From NCBI GenBank assembly GCA_947177435.1, contig CAMWUM010000053.1:1-9304 (forward strand): DNA of 9,304 nt, read 5' to 3'. A program made the translations under genes and the position numbers. The DNA is from an uncultured Muribaculaceae bacterium (GTDB lineage Bacteria; Bacteroidota; Bacteroidia; Bacteroidales; Muribaculaceae). Every line of letters begins with the position of its first letter. The stretch's first letter is position 1. Under the pieces are notes generated by a model. It saw nothing but the letters and a program-made list of their open reading frames with translations. It did no database searches and was not told the origin of the DNA. Below, one piece after another: positions 1 through 8,897 of this stretch.

Positions 1-167
1 TGTCGCGTATCATCCAGCACGAGTGCGACCACCTGGAGGGCAAGGTGTATATGGCCAGTGTCAGCACGGCGCGCCGCCTGCTCAACAAGGCCAAGCTCTC
101 AAACATCGCCACCGGCCGCGTGGCCTGCGAATACCCCGTGCGTTTCGCCCAGCGTCGACGCAAATGA
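1..167 (+). CDS. def: Peptide deformylase, C-terminal part (5' end outside window)
   Basis: Peptide deformylase removes the formyl group from the N-terminal methionine of new proteins in the cytoplasm, using a catalytic metal ion. Only the last 54 codons are visible, read from base 3 to a TGA stop at 165-167. The fragment carries the family's motif III, QHECDHLEG, at 15-41; it contains the HExxH metal-binding and catalytic signature at 18-32. The rest (VSTARRLLNKAKLSNIATGRV, a basic C-terminal tail ending RRRK) fits the C-terminal helix region of bacterial deformylases. The other two motifs (GxGxAAxQ and EGCLS) would lie upstream of the window, so completeness cannot be judged. The gap to ettA is 87 bp with no obvious terminator, so the two may share a transcript. 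The identification rests on the motif and its context; I am fairly sure of it. Confidence 0.9.
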   Translation, partial: SRIIQHECDHLEGKVYMASVSTARRLLNKAKLSNIATGRVACEYPVRFAQRRRK

Positions 168-180
168 TTGGGGTGGGGCG

Positions 181-220
181 TCAAAATTTCAAAATGACAT
201 CTTGACAACTTGACAAAATG
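181..220. repeat. Degenerate 8-bp tandem repeat, five units, upstream of ettA
   Basis: Five successive octamers start at 181, 189, 197, 205 and 213. They share the consensus [TA]CAA[AC][AT]TG: C at position 2, A at position 3 and T at position 7 are the same in all five, and G at position 8 in four. The block includes two exact copies of CTTGACAA (201-216) and three TGACA iterations exactly 8 bp apart (195, 203, 211). It is flanked by GGGGC (175-179) and GCCCC (220-224). It sits 35 bp before the ettA start codon. The periodicity is directly visible; any function as a binding array or leader structure is inference. Confidence 0.6.
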
Positions 221-254
221 CCCCTCCTTTAAATAACGAATAACCTTACTCCCT

Positions 255-1940
<1,686 letters not shown>

Positions 1941-1969
1941 CCCCTCTTTCCCTTTAACATAGCTATCGA

Positions 1970-2767
1970 ATGAAAAAACATATCATTAGGCTTTTTATGG
2001 CTGTCGCGTTGCTCGCGACAGCCAATGCCTGCTTTGCGCAGTTCAACCTCAAAAAGGCGTTGGACGGGGCTAGCAAAGCCGCCCAGGCCTTAACTCTTAG
2101 CGACGAGCAGATGGCCGCGTATGTGAAAGAATCGGTCGAGTGGATGGATAAGAACAATCCCGTGCTCCCCGACGACGACCCTTATGTCCAGAGGCTTAAC
2201 CGACTGGTGGAAGGCATTACCGAAGCAGACGGCATACCGTTGAATTTCAAGGTGTACAATGTCGTGGATGTCAACGCGTTCGCCTGCCCCGATGGCAGTG
2301 TCAGGGTCTTTGCCGCGTTGATGGATATTATGGACGATGACGAGCTGATGGGCATCATTGGCCACGAAATAGGCCACGTGGTAAAGCGTCATTCGAAAAA
2401 CCAGTTCAAGAACCAGTTGTTGACGGGCGCTCTGAAAGACGCCGTGGCCGCGTCAGGCTCAAAGGTCGCCGCCCTCACCGATTCTCAACTAGGCAAGCTC
2501 GGTGAAGCTTTCGTAAACGCCAAGTATTCACAAAAGCAAGAGAACGAGGCCGATGATTGCGGCTATGACTTTCTGGTAGAGAATGGGCGGAATCCCTGGG
2601 GCATGGTGATGGCCTTTGAGAAATTCCAAAACTTAGAGGCCGAAGGCGGCCAAAACAACAGCTATTTCTCAAAGATGTTCTCATCCCACCCAGAGACCAA
2701 GGCTCGCATCGAACGCATGACCAAACGCTGCAAAAAGGACGGCTTCCAGCGCCCCGCCGCCCAATAA
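1970..2767 (+). CDS. Secreted M48 family zinc metallopeptidase, LoiP/YggG-like
   Basis: This is a 265-residue zinc endopeptidase exported to the periplasm or outer membrane. Residues 1-23 form a signal peptide (MKKH, hydrophobic core, cleavage likely after CFA before Q24). C21 could instead be a lipidation site, but ANAC is a poor lipobox. The catalytic HEIGH is at 132-136 (two His ligands, Glu133 as catalyst), the third ligand lies in ENEADD (191-196, probably E193), and SHP at 239-241 with H240 corresponds to the conserved late His of M48 proteases such as BepA. The order LSDEQ, VNAFACPDGSVRVFAALMD, HEIGH, QENEADD, FSSHPETKAR matches E. coli LoiP (YggG), an outer-membrane protease linked to low-osmolarity and envelope stress, as I remember that sequence. 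The gene starts 29 bp after ettA, so co-transcription is likely. M1 is preferred over M10, which would lose the basic N-region. Codons are less C/G-biased than in its neighbours. The natural substrate is unknown. Confidence 0.92.
   Translation: MKKHIIRLFMAVALLATANACFAQFNLKKALDGASKAAQALTLSDEQMAAYVKESVEWMDKNNPVLPDDDPYVQRLNRLVEGITEADGIPLNFKVYNVVDVNAFACPDGSVRVFAALMDIMDDDELMGIIGHEIGHVVKRHSKNQFKNQLLTGALKDAVAASGSKVAALTDSQLGKLGEAFVNAKYSQKQENEADDCGYDFLVENGRNPWGMVMAFEKFQNLEAEGGQNNSYFSKMFSSHPETKARIERMTKRCKKDGFQRPAAQ
1998..2024 (+). other. Strong hairpin inside the signal-peptide codons of the M48 gene
   Basis: An exact inverted repeat lies 28 bases after the first base of the start codon: TGGCTGTCGCG (1998-2008), loop TTGCT, CGCGACAGCCA (2014-2024). 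That is an 11-bp stem with seven G-C pairs in codons 10-19. No T-run follows the 3' arm, so it is not a canonical terminator. The structure is seen directly; an effect on translation or mRNA stability is inference. Confidence 0.55.
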
Positions 2768-2788
2768 GGCCTGGTGAGGGTTGATTTT

Positions 2789-2820
2789 TTTGTGATTTTG
2801 CGCGAAAATTCGTAACTTTG
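2789..2820 (+). promoter_or_regulatory. Bacteroidetes-type promoter of nifJ
   Basis: A -33 element TTTG (2789-2792) is followed after exactly 20 bp by a -7 element TAACTTTG (2813-2820), which matches the Bacteroidetes consensus TAnnTTTG. Transcription should begin around 2824-2830, leaving a leader of about 65 bases before the nifJ start codon at 2893. Position, spacing and consensus all agree, and there is no other obvious signal in this 125-bp gap. Confidence 0.75.
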
Positions 2821-2825
2821 CGCGA
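2797..2825 (+). repeat. Two direct repeats TTTGCGCGA, 20 bp apart, over the nifJ promoter
   Basis: The 9-mer TTTGCGCGA occurs at 2797-2805 and again at 2817-2825, so the copies lie 20 bp apart, about two turns of the helix. The second copy covers the TTTG of the -7 box and runs to about the start point; the first lies in the promoter spacer. Such placement would suit a repressor or redox regulator, but two short GC-rich copies could also arise by chance. Confidence 0.4.
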
Positions 2826-2858
2826 TATAATCGCTAGAAAAAATATTCCATAAAGATT

Positions 2859-2873
2859 TGGGCCCTCGGCCCA
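2859..2873 (+). other. Short GC-rich hairpin in the nifJ leader
   Basis: TGGGCC (2859-2864) pairs perfectly with GGCCCA (2868-2873) across a three-base loop CTC, leaving 19 bases to the nifJ ATG. It lies in the predicted 5' untranslated region and is not followed by a T-run, so it is not a terminator. It may stabilise the transcript or keep the A/T-rich start region open; both ideas are inference. Confidence 0.45.
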
Positions 2874-2892
2874 GACCAAAAATCTAATTCAT

Positions 2893-5800
2893 ATGAGTCA
2901 AGAAAAGAAATTTCTTACTTGTGATGGCAACCAGGCCGCTGCCCACGTGAGCTATATGTTCTCCGAGGTGGCTGCCATCTACCCCATCACCCCGTCATCG
3001 ACCATGGCCGAGTACGTGGACGAGTGGTCGGCTGCCGGCCGCAAGAACATCTTCGGCGAGACCGTCACCGTGCAGGAGATGCAGTCAGAGGGCGGCGCCG
3101 CCGGCGCTGTCCACGGCTCGCTTCAGGCAGGCGCTCTGACCAGCACCTACACCGCTTCGCAGGGCCTGCTGCTGATGATCCCCAACATGTACAAGATTGC
3201 CGGCGAGTTGCTGCCCTGCGTGTTCCACGTATCGGCCCGCACGCTTGCTTCGCACGCCCTGTCGATCTTTGGCGACCACCAGGACGTGATGTCGGTGCGC
3301 CAGACCGGCTTCGCCATGCTCGCCGAGGGTTCGGTGCAGGAGGTGATGGATCTGGCTGGCGTGGCCCACTTGTCGACCATCAAGTCGAGCGTGCCCTTCG
3401 TCAACTTCTTCGACGGTTTCCGCACCTCGCACGAAATCCAGAAGATCGAGCGCCTCGACCAGGAAGACCTCGAGCCGCTGCTCGACCGCGAGGCCCTCAA
3501 CCGCTTCCGCCAGCGCGCCCTCAACCCCGACGCCCCCGTGGCTCGCGGCATGGCTGAGAATGGCGATGTATTCTTCCAGCACCGCGAGGCCTGCAATGAA
3601 TATTACAACGCAGTGCCTGAAATCGTGGAGGGCTACATGGCCGAAATCTCTAAGATCACCGGCCGCGAGTACCACCTCTTCAACTATTACGGCGCCCCCG
3701 ACGCTGAGCGCGTCATCATCGCCATGGGCAGCGTCACCCAGGCCGCTCAGGAGGCTATCGACTACCTGATGGCCAAGGGCGAGAAGGTGGGCCTGGTGTC
3801 TGTGCACCTGTACCGCCCGTTCTCGGCCAAGCATTTCCTGGCAGCCGTGCCCGCCACCGCCAAGCGCATCGCCGTGCTTGACCGCACCAAGGAGCCCGGC
3901 GCCAACGGCGAGCCCCTCTACCTCGACGTCAAGGAGTGCTTCTACGGCAAGGAGAACGCCCCCCTCATCGTCGGCGGCCGCTACGGTCTGGCCTCTAAGG
4001 ACACCACTCCCGCCCAGATCATCGGCGTGTACGAGAACCTGGCTCTCCCCACTCCCAAGAACAACTTCACCATCAGCATCGTCGACGACGTCACTTTCAC
4101 CTCGTTGCCCCTCCCCGAGGAGATGGCCCTGGGCCACGAGTCGACGTTCGAAGCCAAATTCTTCGGCCTTGGTGCTGACGGCACCGTAGGCGCCAACAAG
4201 AACTCGGTGAAGATCATCGGCGACAACACCGACAAGTACTGCCAGGCTTACTTCGCATACGACTCCAAGAAGTCGGGCGGCTTCACCTGCTCGCACCTCC
4301 GTTTTGGCGATGTGCCCATCCGCTCGACCTACCTGGTCAACACCCCCAACTTCGTCGCTTGCCACGTACAGGCCTACCTGCACATGTACGACGTGACCCG
4401 TGGCCTGCGCGACAACGGCACCTTCGTGCTCAACACTATCTGGGAGGGCGACGAACTGGCCAAGAACCTGCCCAACAAGGTGAAGCGCTACTTCGCACAG
4501 CACAACATCACCGTATACTACATCAACGCCACCAAGATAGCCCAGGAGATCGGCCTTGGCAACCGCACCAACACCATCCTGCAGAGCGCCTTCTTCCGCA
4601 TCACTGAGGTTATCCCCGTCGACCTGGCCATCGAGCAGATGAAGAAGTTCATCGTCAAGAGCTACGGCAAGAAGGGCCAGGACGTTGTCGACAAGAACTT
4701 CGCTGCTGTCGATCGCGGCGGCGAATACCACAAGCTGGCCGTCGACCCCGCATGGGCCGAACTGCCCGACGAGCCCAAGCAGCCCAACGATGATCCCGCA
4801 TTCATCAACGACGTGGTGCGCCCCATCAACGCTCAGGACGGCGACTGGCTCAAGGTCAGCGCATTCAAGGCCAACCCCGACGGCACATGGGAGCAGGGCA
4901 CCGCTGCCTACGAGAAGCGCGGCGTTGCTGCATTCGTGCCTGAGTGGAACCCCGAGAATTGCATCCAGTGCAACATGTGCGCCTACGTTTGCCCCCACGC
5001 CGCCATCCGTCCGTTCGTGCTTGACGCCAACGAGATGTCGGGCGCTCCCTTCGGCGACGGCTACTCGCTGCCCGCTCTGGGCAAGCAGTTCGCCGGCATG
5101 CGCTTCATCCAGGCTGTCGACGTGCTCGATTGCCTCGGCTGCGGCAACTGCGTCGACGTATGCCCCGGCAAGAAGGGCAACAAGGCTCTGGCCATGCGTC
5201 CGCTCGAGGACGAGCTCGGCTACCAGGTCAACTGGGACTACTGCGTCAAGCACGTGGCTTCGAAGCAGAACCTGGTCGACACCAAGCTCAATGTCAAGAA
5301 CAGCCAGTTCGCTACTCCTCTCTTCGAGTTCTCCGGCGCCTGCTCGGGCTGCGGCGAGACCCCGTACGTCAAGCTCGTCAGCCAGCTCTTCGGCGACCAC
5401 GAGATGGTAGCCAACGCCACCGGCTGCTCGTCAATCTACTCCGGCTCTGTGCCCTCGACTCCTTACACCAAGAACGCCGCCGGCCACGGTCCCGCATGGG
5501 CCAACTCCCTCTTTGAGGACTTCGCCGAGTTCGGCCTTGGTATGAAGATAGCCACCGACAAGCTCCAGGACCGCCTGGCCGACCTCTTCACCCAGGCCCA
5601 GGCCTGCGACTGCTGCTCGGCCGAGATCAAGGAGCTCGCCCAGCGCTGGCTCGACAACCGCAATGACGCTGACATCACCCGCGAGGTGGCCGACAAGATC
5701 GTGCCCCTGTGCGAGGCTTGCGACTGCGACATCTGTAAGGGCATCGTCGTGCTCAAGCACTACATCCCCAAGCGTTCGCAGTGGATTATCGCCGGCGACG

Positions 5801-6450
5801 GCGCCGCTTACGACATCGGCTTCGGCGGCCTCGACCACGTGCTCGCCTGCGACAAGAACGTCAACGTTCTCGTCCTCGACACCGAGGTTTACTCCAACAC
5901 TGGCGGCCAGTCGTCGAAGGCTACACCGCTCGGCGCAATCGCCAAGTTCGCAGCCGCCGGCAAGCGCATCCGCAAGAAGGACCTCGGCCTGATCGCCTCC
6001 ACTTACGGCTACGTATACGTTGCCCAGGTGGCTATGGGCGCCGACATGGCCCAGACCCTCAAGGCATTCCGCGAGGCTGAGGCTTACGACGGCCCGTCGC
6101 TCATCATCGCCTACTCGCCCTGCATCAACCACGGCCTGAAGGCTGGCATGGGCCACAGCCAGGCCGAGGAGAAGCGTGCAGTCGAGTGCGGCTACTGGCA
6201 CCTCTGGCGCTTCAACCCCGCCCTCGAACTCGAAGGCAAAAACCCCTTCACCCTCGACTCCAAGGAGCCCGACTGGGATAAGTTCGACGACTTCCTCAAG
6301 GGTGAGGTGCGTTACGCATCGGTGCTCAAGCAGTACCCCGCCGAGGCTCAGGAGCTGTTCGCCGCTTCGAAGGCCAACGCTATGTGGCGCTACAACAACT
6401 ATCGCCGCCTGGCTCAGCAGCAGTGGGGCGTAGATCCTGACATAAAGTAA
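2893..6450 (+). CDS. nifJ: Pyruvate:ferredoxin (flavodoxin) oxidoreductase
   Basis: This cytoplasmic enzyme converts pyruvate and CoA to acetyl-CoA and CO2, passing two electrons to ferredoxin or flavodoxin; it is the main anaerobic pyruvate-oxidising step and in anaerobes also activates nitroimidazoles. The 1185-residue single chain has the full domain order: pyruvate-binding domain with YPITPSS (30-36, T33 as the likely substrate contact), a second thiamine-fold domain, an EKR-type segment around DRTKEPGANGEPLY, and a two-cluster ferredoxin domain with C690/693/696/700 and C747/750/753/757. The thiamine diphosphate domain has GDG (968-970) and NTGG (1002-1005). The proximal 4Fe-4S ligands are C817, C820, C845 and C1077, spaced as in Desulfovibrio africanus enzyme (812, 815, 840, 1071 from memory). 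An odd feature is a cysteine-rich insert at 905-948. Codons are strongly C/G-ending, fitting very high expression. It has its own promoter and terminator and appears monocistronic. The ATG at 2893 gives the family's normal N-terminus. Confidence 0.98.
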   Translation: MSQEKKFLTCDGNQAAAHVSYMFSEVAAIYPITPSSTMAEYVDEWSAAGRKNIFGETVTVQEMQSEGGAAGAVHGSLQAGALTSTYTASQGLLLMIPNMYKIAGELLPCVFHVSARTLASHALSIFGDHQDVMSVRQTGFAMLAEGSVQEVMDLAGVAHLSTIKSSVPFVNFFDGFRTSHEIQKIERLDQEDLEPLLDREALNRFRQRALNPDAPVARGMAENGDVFFQHREACNEYYNAVPEIVEGYMAEISKITGREYHLFNYYGAPDAERVIIAMGSVTQAAQEAIDYLMAKGEKVGLVSVHLYRPFSAKHFLAAVPATAKRIAVLDRTKEPGANGEPLYLDVKECFYGKENAPLIVGGRYGLASKDTTPAQIIGVYENLALPTPKNNFTISIVDDVTFTSLPLPEEMALGHESTFEAKFFGLGADGTVGANKNSVKIIGDNTDKYCQAYFAYDSKKSGGFTCSHLRFGDVPIRSTYLVNTPNFVACHVQAYLHMYDVTRGLRDNGTFVLNTIWEGDELAKNLPNKVKRYFAQHNITVYYINATKIAQEIGLGNRTNTILQSAFFRITEVIPVDLAIEQMKKFIVKSYGKKGQDVVDKNFAAVDRGGEYHKLAVDPAWAELPDEPKQPNDDPAFINDVVRPINAQDGDWLKVSAFKANPDGTWEQGTAAYEKRGVAAFVPEWNPENCIQCNMCAYVCPHAAIRPFVLDANEMSGAPFGDGYSLPALGKQFAGMRFIQAVDVLDCLGCGNCVDVCPGKKGNKALAMRPLEDELGYQVNWDYCVKHVASKQNLVDTKLNVKNSQFATPLFEFSGACSGCGETPYVKLVSQLFGDHEMVANATGCSSIYSGSVPSTPYTKNAAGHGPAWANSLFEDFAEFGLGMKIATDKLQDRLADLFTQAQACDCCSAEIKELAQRWLDNRNDADITREVADKIVPLCEACDCDICKGIVVLKHYIPKRSQWIIAGDGAAYDIGFGGLDHVLACDKNVNVLVLDTEVYSNTGGQSSKATPLGAIAKFAAAGKRIRKKDLGLIASTYGYVYVAQVAMGADMAQTLKAFREAEAYDGPSLIIAYSPCINHGLKAGMGHSQAEEKRAVECGYWHLWRFNPALELEGKNPFTLDSKEPDWDKFDDFLKGEVRYASVLKQYPAEAQELFAASKANAMWRYNNYRRLAQQQWGVDPDIK

Positions 6451-6468
6451 TCCCATCCCTCCCATAGC

Positions 6469-6511
6469 AAGCGGCGGATTGGCATCAATGCCAATCCGCC
6501 GCTTAGTTTTT
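6469..6511 (+). terminator. Intrinsic terminator of nifJ, in the convergent gap
   Basis: A perfect 16-bp inverted repeat, AAGCGGCGGATTGGCA (6469-6484) and its complement (6489-6504), encloses a four-base loop TCAA and is followed by AG and five T (6507-6511). It begins 18 bases after the nifJ stop. The minus-strand gene stops at 6527, so the stem also lies downstream of that gene, but in that direction it is not followed by a T-run and would be a weaker terminator. Confidence 0.93.
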
Positions 6512-6526
6512 GTTTATTCCTCGTGG

Positions 6527-8791
6527 TCAGCGTACCAGGAGTTTCTGGCGGTTGAGGATGTAGGCGCCGGGAGCGACGGGGATTTCGCTGTGTCCGGGCT
6601 GGATCTGGAGCGTGCGCACCAGGCGTCCGTCAGTTGAGTAGAGGGGAAGAGAGCACTCCACGGGGCTGTCGATGACGATGGCGCCGCGGGCGGCGGTGAT
6701 TTCGATTTCGTCGGCCTGTGCGGAGGCGATGCCTGACGTGCCGGAGTAGATGCGCATCACGTTGCTGGCGTTGGACGTGCCGAAGCGTCCTACGGACTCG
6801 ACCTGGAAATAGTACGCCGTCTCGGGCTTGGTGGGGTGGGTGTATTCAGTTTCGGTTGTCCTGTCGACAAGGCGCAGATTATCTCTGCTGGTGCCGGCCC
6901 TTACGCGGTATTGTTTGGCGTTTTCAATCTCGGCCCACTTGATGGTGATGCTCTCGCCGGTCGCGGAGTCTAATTTGATTTGAGGCGCTGCAATGGGTTC
7001 GGTGGCTATGGCGAAGGGGTAGTTGAGGGATTGCTGGCCATTGTAAGCCACTGCGTAGACTTTGATTTGGTTGGAACTGATGTCCTCGGGAACTTCAATG
7101 ACGTGGTTCACTCGGTCGCCTGCCTGGTAATCGACTCCAAGCACCAGGGTGTCGACATCGATCCAGCCGCCGGGCTTTAGCATTGAGAATACATACATCT
7201 TGCCAGTCTCGCCGTTGTGGTCGTAGAATTGCAGTCTGACGTGCTCGTAGTCGCCGTCAAACGAAGGCGTCAGGCATGGCGGAGCGATTTGCCACACGTG
7301 GTCGTAGGCTTGGCTTGCCTTGTATCCGGGCACGGACACATGGCTGGCAAACACCTCGCCCGATGGGGTGAGCTCGCCGTTGATGATTATGCTGCGGGCA
7401 TCCTCCACCCAGTTGTAGAAGTGTGTGCGTTCGAGTTTGTCGATGGCGTCGATGCCGGGCAGGAAAGCCTCCATCCACTGGCGATGGTGCTCCATGTTGG
7501 CTGCCGTGGCGGGGCGTGACACGGTCACGCCCTTGTTGGTGGGGCGTCCGCTGTTGTCAATCAGGTTGCCGTGCACGTCCACTCTTGAACCTTGCTGGTC
7601 AGGCCATTGCTCGCTGGTCCAGTTGGCTCCGTAGTTGTACTCAGTCACCCAGCAGGGGCGGCCGCCGCTCTCCTCCACCATGTGCTCGACGCGGCTGCGC
7701 CATTGGTCGGCGGTTAGGTATTCGTAGATGTGGGTGACATTGATGTCGCAGCGGTAATTGTAGCGCTTGATGGCCGCCCAGAATTCGTCGCTCCACGCCG
7801 TGTACACGCCTGTGGGGGCTGGCGAGCCCAGGCGCAGGCCCGACCTGAACATGTAGGGCCATTGCTCGATGGCCACGCTTGCGGGTTGGTTGGCCTGGTC
7901 GGTCTGATTGGGTTCGTTGTAGCCGCACAGGTGAATGACGTTTTGCAGGCTGTCGATCTGGTCCCAACCGGGCCACCAATATTGCTGCTTGATGGGTGAG
8001 AACTCGCGATCAAACTCGTAGAAGTTCTTGGACGGATTGTCGTAAATCTTGTCGGCGCTCCAGCGGTAATACGAGTCACAGTTGCTGAGTATCATCTCTT
8101 GCTCGCTGCCGCCGCACCAGCCCTTCTTGCCGGCCCACTCCCAGCGCATCACGCGCACAAACGACACGAAGCTTTCGGTATTGCCAGCGTCGAACGTGCC
8201 ATCTGCGCCGCGGTAGGTGACGAAGCCCTCTGGCATCACGGGCACCACGATGTCGCTGTCGGCGGCAATCCACACGCGGCTGTGGCCCGTGCCGTCGGGG
8301 TTGTTGGCCAGCGTGGCCATGTAGCCGCGCTTGAGGACGAACGACTGCACGCGGTTGTCGAGCGCGCCCAGGCCTCGGTAGTAAGTGTTGATGCCGCATG
8401 TCATAGTCTGGCCTTTGCAGTCGGGCTGGCTGTAAAGCGTGAGCGCCGAGCGGTCGTTGGCATAGCCGTTGGGAATGACCACGCAGCCCGAGCCCCACTG
8501 CGCCAGGCGCACGTTGTCGGGATGCTTTGCCGGCTGGCCGGCCACGGTGACCTGCCCGAGCCATTTAGCCTTGACGGTCGACGCCTTCACGCCCTCAAAC
8601 ACGAGCCAGGCGTCATCCCCGGCCAAGTCAACCTTTGCTCCGGGAGCCATCGGCGCTTCCACGCCGGTGATGTGCAGTTCCGAGCCATTGCCGACGCTCA
8701 CAGCCCCGGCCACCTGTTGTTCGTAAGTCAGGCCGTCGGCCAACGCCAACATCGGCGCCACCGCCATCAAAAGAGAAGTAAAAATTTTCAT
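6527..8791 (-). CDS. Secreted GH128-type (Asl1-like) glycoside hydrolase with FN3 and C-terminal sorting-like domain
   Basis: This 754-residue secreted enzyme probably cleaves beta-1,3-glucan, the activity known for GH128; the true substrate is not shown by sequence. Residues 1-18 are a signal peptide (MKIF, hydrophobic core, LALA then D). Residues about 113-182 look like a beta/gamma-crystallin-type unit: two strands of the form aromatic-x6-G (Y120 to G127; the second, 162-169, lacks the aromatic), then GHS. The catalytic domain spans about 205-485: YYRW (241-244), EFSP (263-266), CGYNEPN with likely acid E293, SVAIEQWP (305-312), THIYEY (353-358) and CWVTEYNYG with likely nucleophile E384. 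A beta-rich linker (about 486-598) is followed by an FN3 domain (about 601-682). The tail (about 695-754, LYSTDGRLVR...PGAYIL) resembles a type A C-terminal sorting domain. Ten cysteines are present, allowing disulfides. No SusC/SusD or regulator is adjacent. It runs against nifJ. Confidence 0.85.
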   Translation of the reverse strand: MKIFTSLLMAVAPMLALADGLTYEQQVAGAVSVGNGSELHITGVEAPMAPGAKVDLAGDDAWLVFEGVKASTVKAKWLGQVTVAGQPAKHPDNVRLAQWGSGCVVIPNGYANDRSALTLYSQPDCKGQTMTCGINTYYRGLGALDNRVQSFVLKRGYMATLANNPDGTGHSRVWIAADSDIVVPVMPEGFVTYRGADGTFDAGNTESFVSFVRVMRWEWAGKKGWCGGSEQEMILSNCDSYYRWSADKIYDNPSKNFYEFDREFSPIKQQYWWPGWDQIDSLQNVIHLCGYNEPNQTDQANQPASVAIEQWPYMFRSGLRLGSPAPTGVYTAWSDEFWAAIKRYNYRCDINVTHIYEYLTADQWRSRVEHMVEESGGRPCWVTEYNYGANWTSEQWPDQQGSRVDVHGNLIDNSGRPTNKGVTVSRPATAANMEHHRQWMEAFLPGIDAIDKLERTHFYNWVEDARSIIINGELTPSGEVFASHVSVPGYKASQAYDHVWQIAPPCLTPSFDGDYEHVRLQFYDHNGETGKMYVFSMLKPGGWIDVDTLVLGVDYQAGDRVNHVIEVPEDISSNQIKVYAVAYNGQQSLNYPFAIATEPIAAPQIKLDSATGESITIKWAEIENAKQYRVRAGTSRDNLRLVDRTTETEYTHPTKPETAYYFQVESVGRFGTSNASNVMRIYSGTSGIASAQADEIEITAARGAIVIDSPVECSLPLYSTDGRLVRTLQIQPGHSEIPVAPGAYILNRQKLLVR

Positions 8792-8829
8792 TCAGGTATT
8801 CAGAATTAGATAAACGCGATATTGCTCCG

Positions 8830-8837
8830 CAAATATA
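8830..8837 (-). promoter_or_regulatory. -7 promoter element for the GH128 gene
   Basis: Read on the minus strand this is TATATTTG, an exact match to the Bacteroidetes -7 consensus TAnnTTTG. It lies 38 bases before the start codon at 8791, implying a short leader of about 30 bases. No good -33 TTTG is found at the usual 19-21 bp; the nearest TTG (8863-8865) is 25 bp away, so the assignment is moderate. Confidence 0.55.
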
Positions 8838-8897
8838 CTCATTTTTTCCGATAGTCACCCCACAATCCCTGCCAGAAATACCCCCACAAATTGTTAA

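Noticed and set aside
201..216. TTGACA-like sequences upstream of ettA as a classical -35 box
   Set aside because: Bacteroidetes housekeeping promoters use TTTG and TAnnTTTG rather than TTGACA/TATAAT, and no matching -7 element lies at the right distance. The motifs are better described as part of the 8-bp repeat.
2021..2035. Lipoprotein signal (C21) in the M48 protease
   Set aside because: ANAC has Asn at -2 and Ala at -3, a poor lipobox, while CFA before Q24 is a good signal peptidase I site. Lipidation, as in E. coli LoiP, cannot be excluded but is not called.
2768..2792. T-rich stretch after the M48 gene as an intrinsic terminator
   Set aside because: Seven or more T occur, but I found no stable inverted repeat just before them; the T-tract is better explained as part of the nifJ promoter -33 region.
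3085..5400. A 771-codon open frame antisense to nifJ
   Set aside because: It lies wholly inside nifJ. The strong C/G bias of nifJ third positions removes stop codons on the opposite strand; the translation is a Val/Leu/Ala/Gly-rich shadow with no domain motif.
5431..6465. A 344-codon open frame antisense to the end of nifJ
   Set aside because: It has the same cause as the larger antisense frame: it covers the catalytic end of nifJ, has no recognisable motif and no promoter or start context of its own.
8099..8809. A 236-codon plus-strand frame opposite the GH128 gene start
   Set aside because: It overlaps the signal peptide and N-terminal domain of a well-supported gene and shows no family motif; composition explains it.
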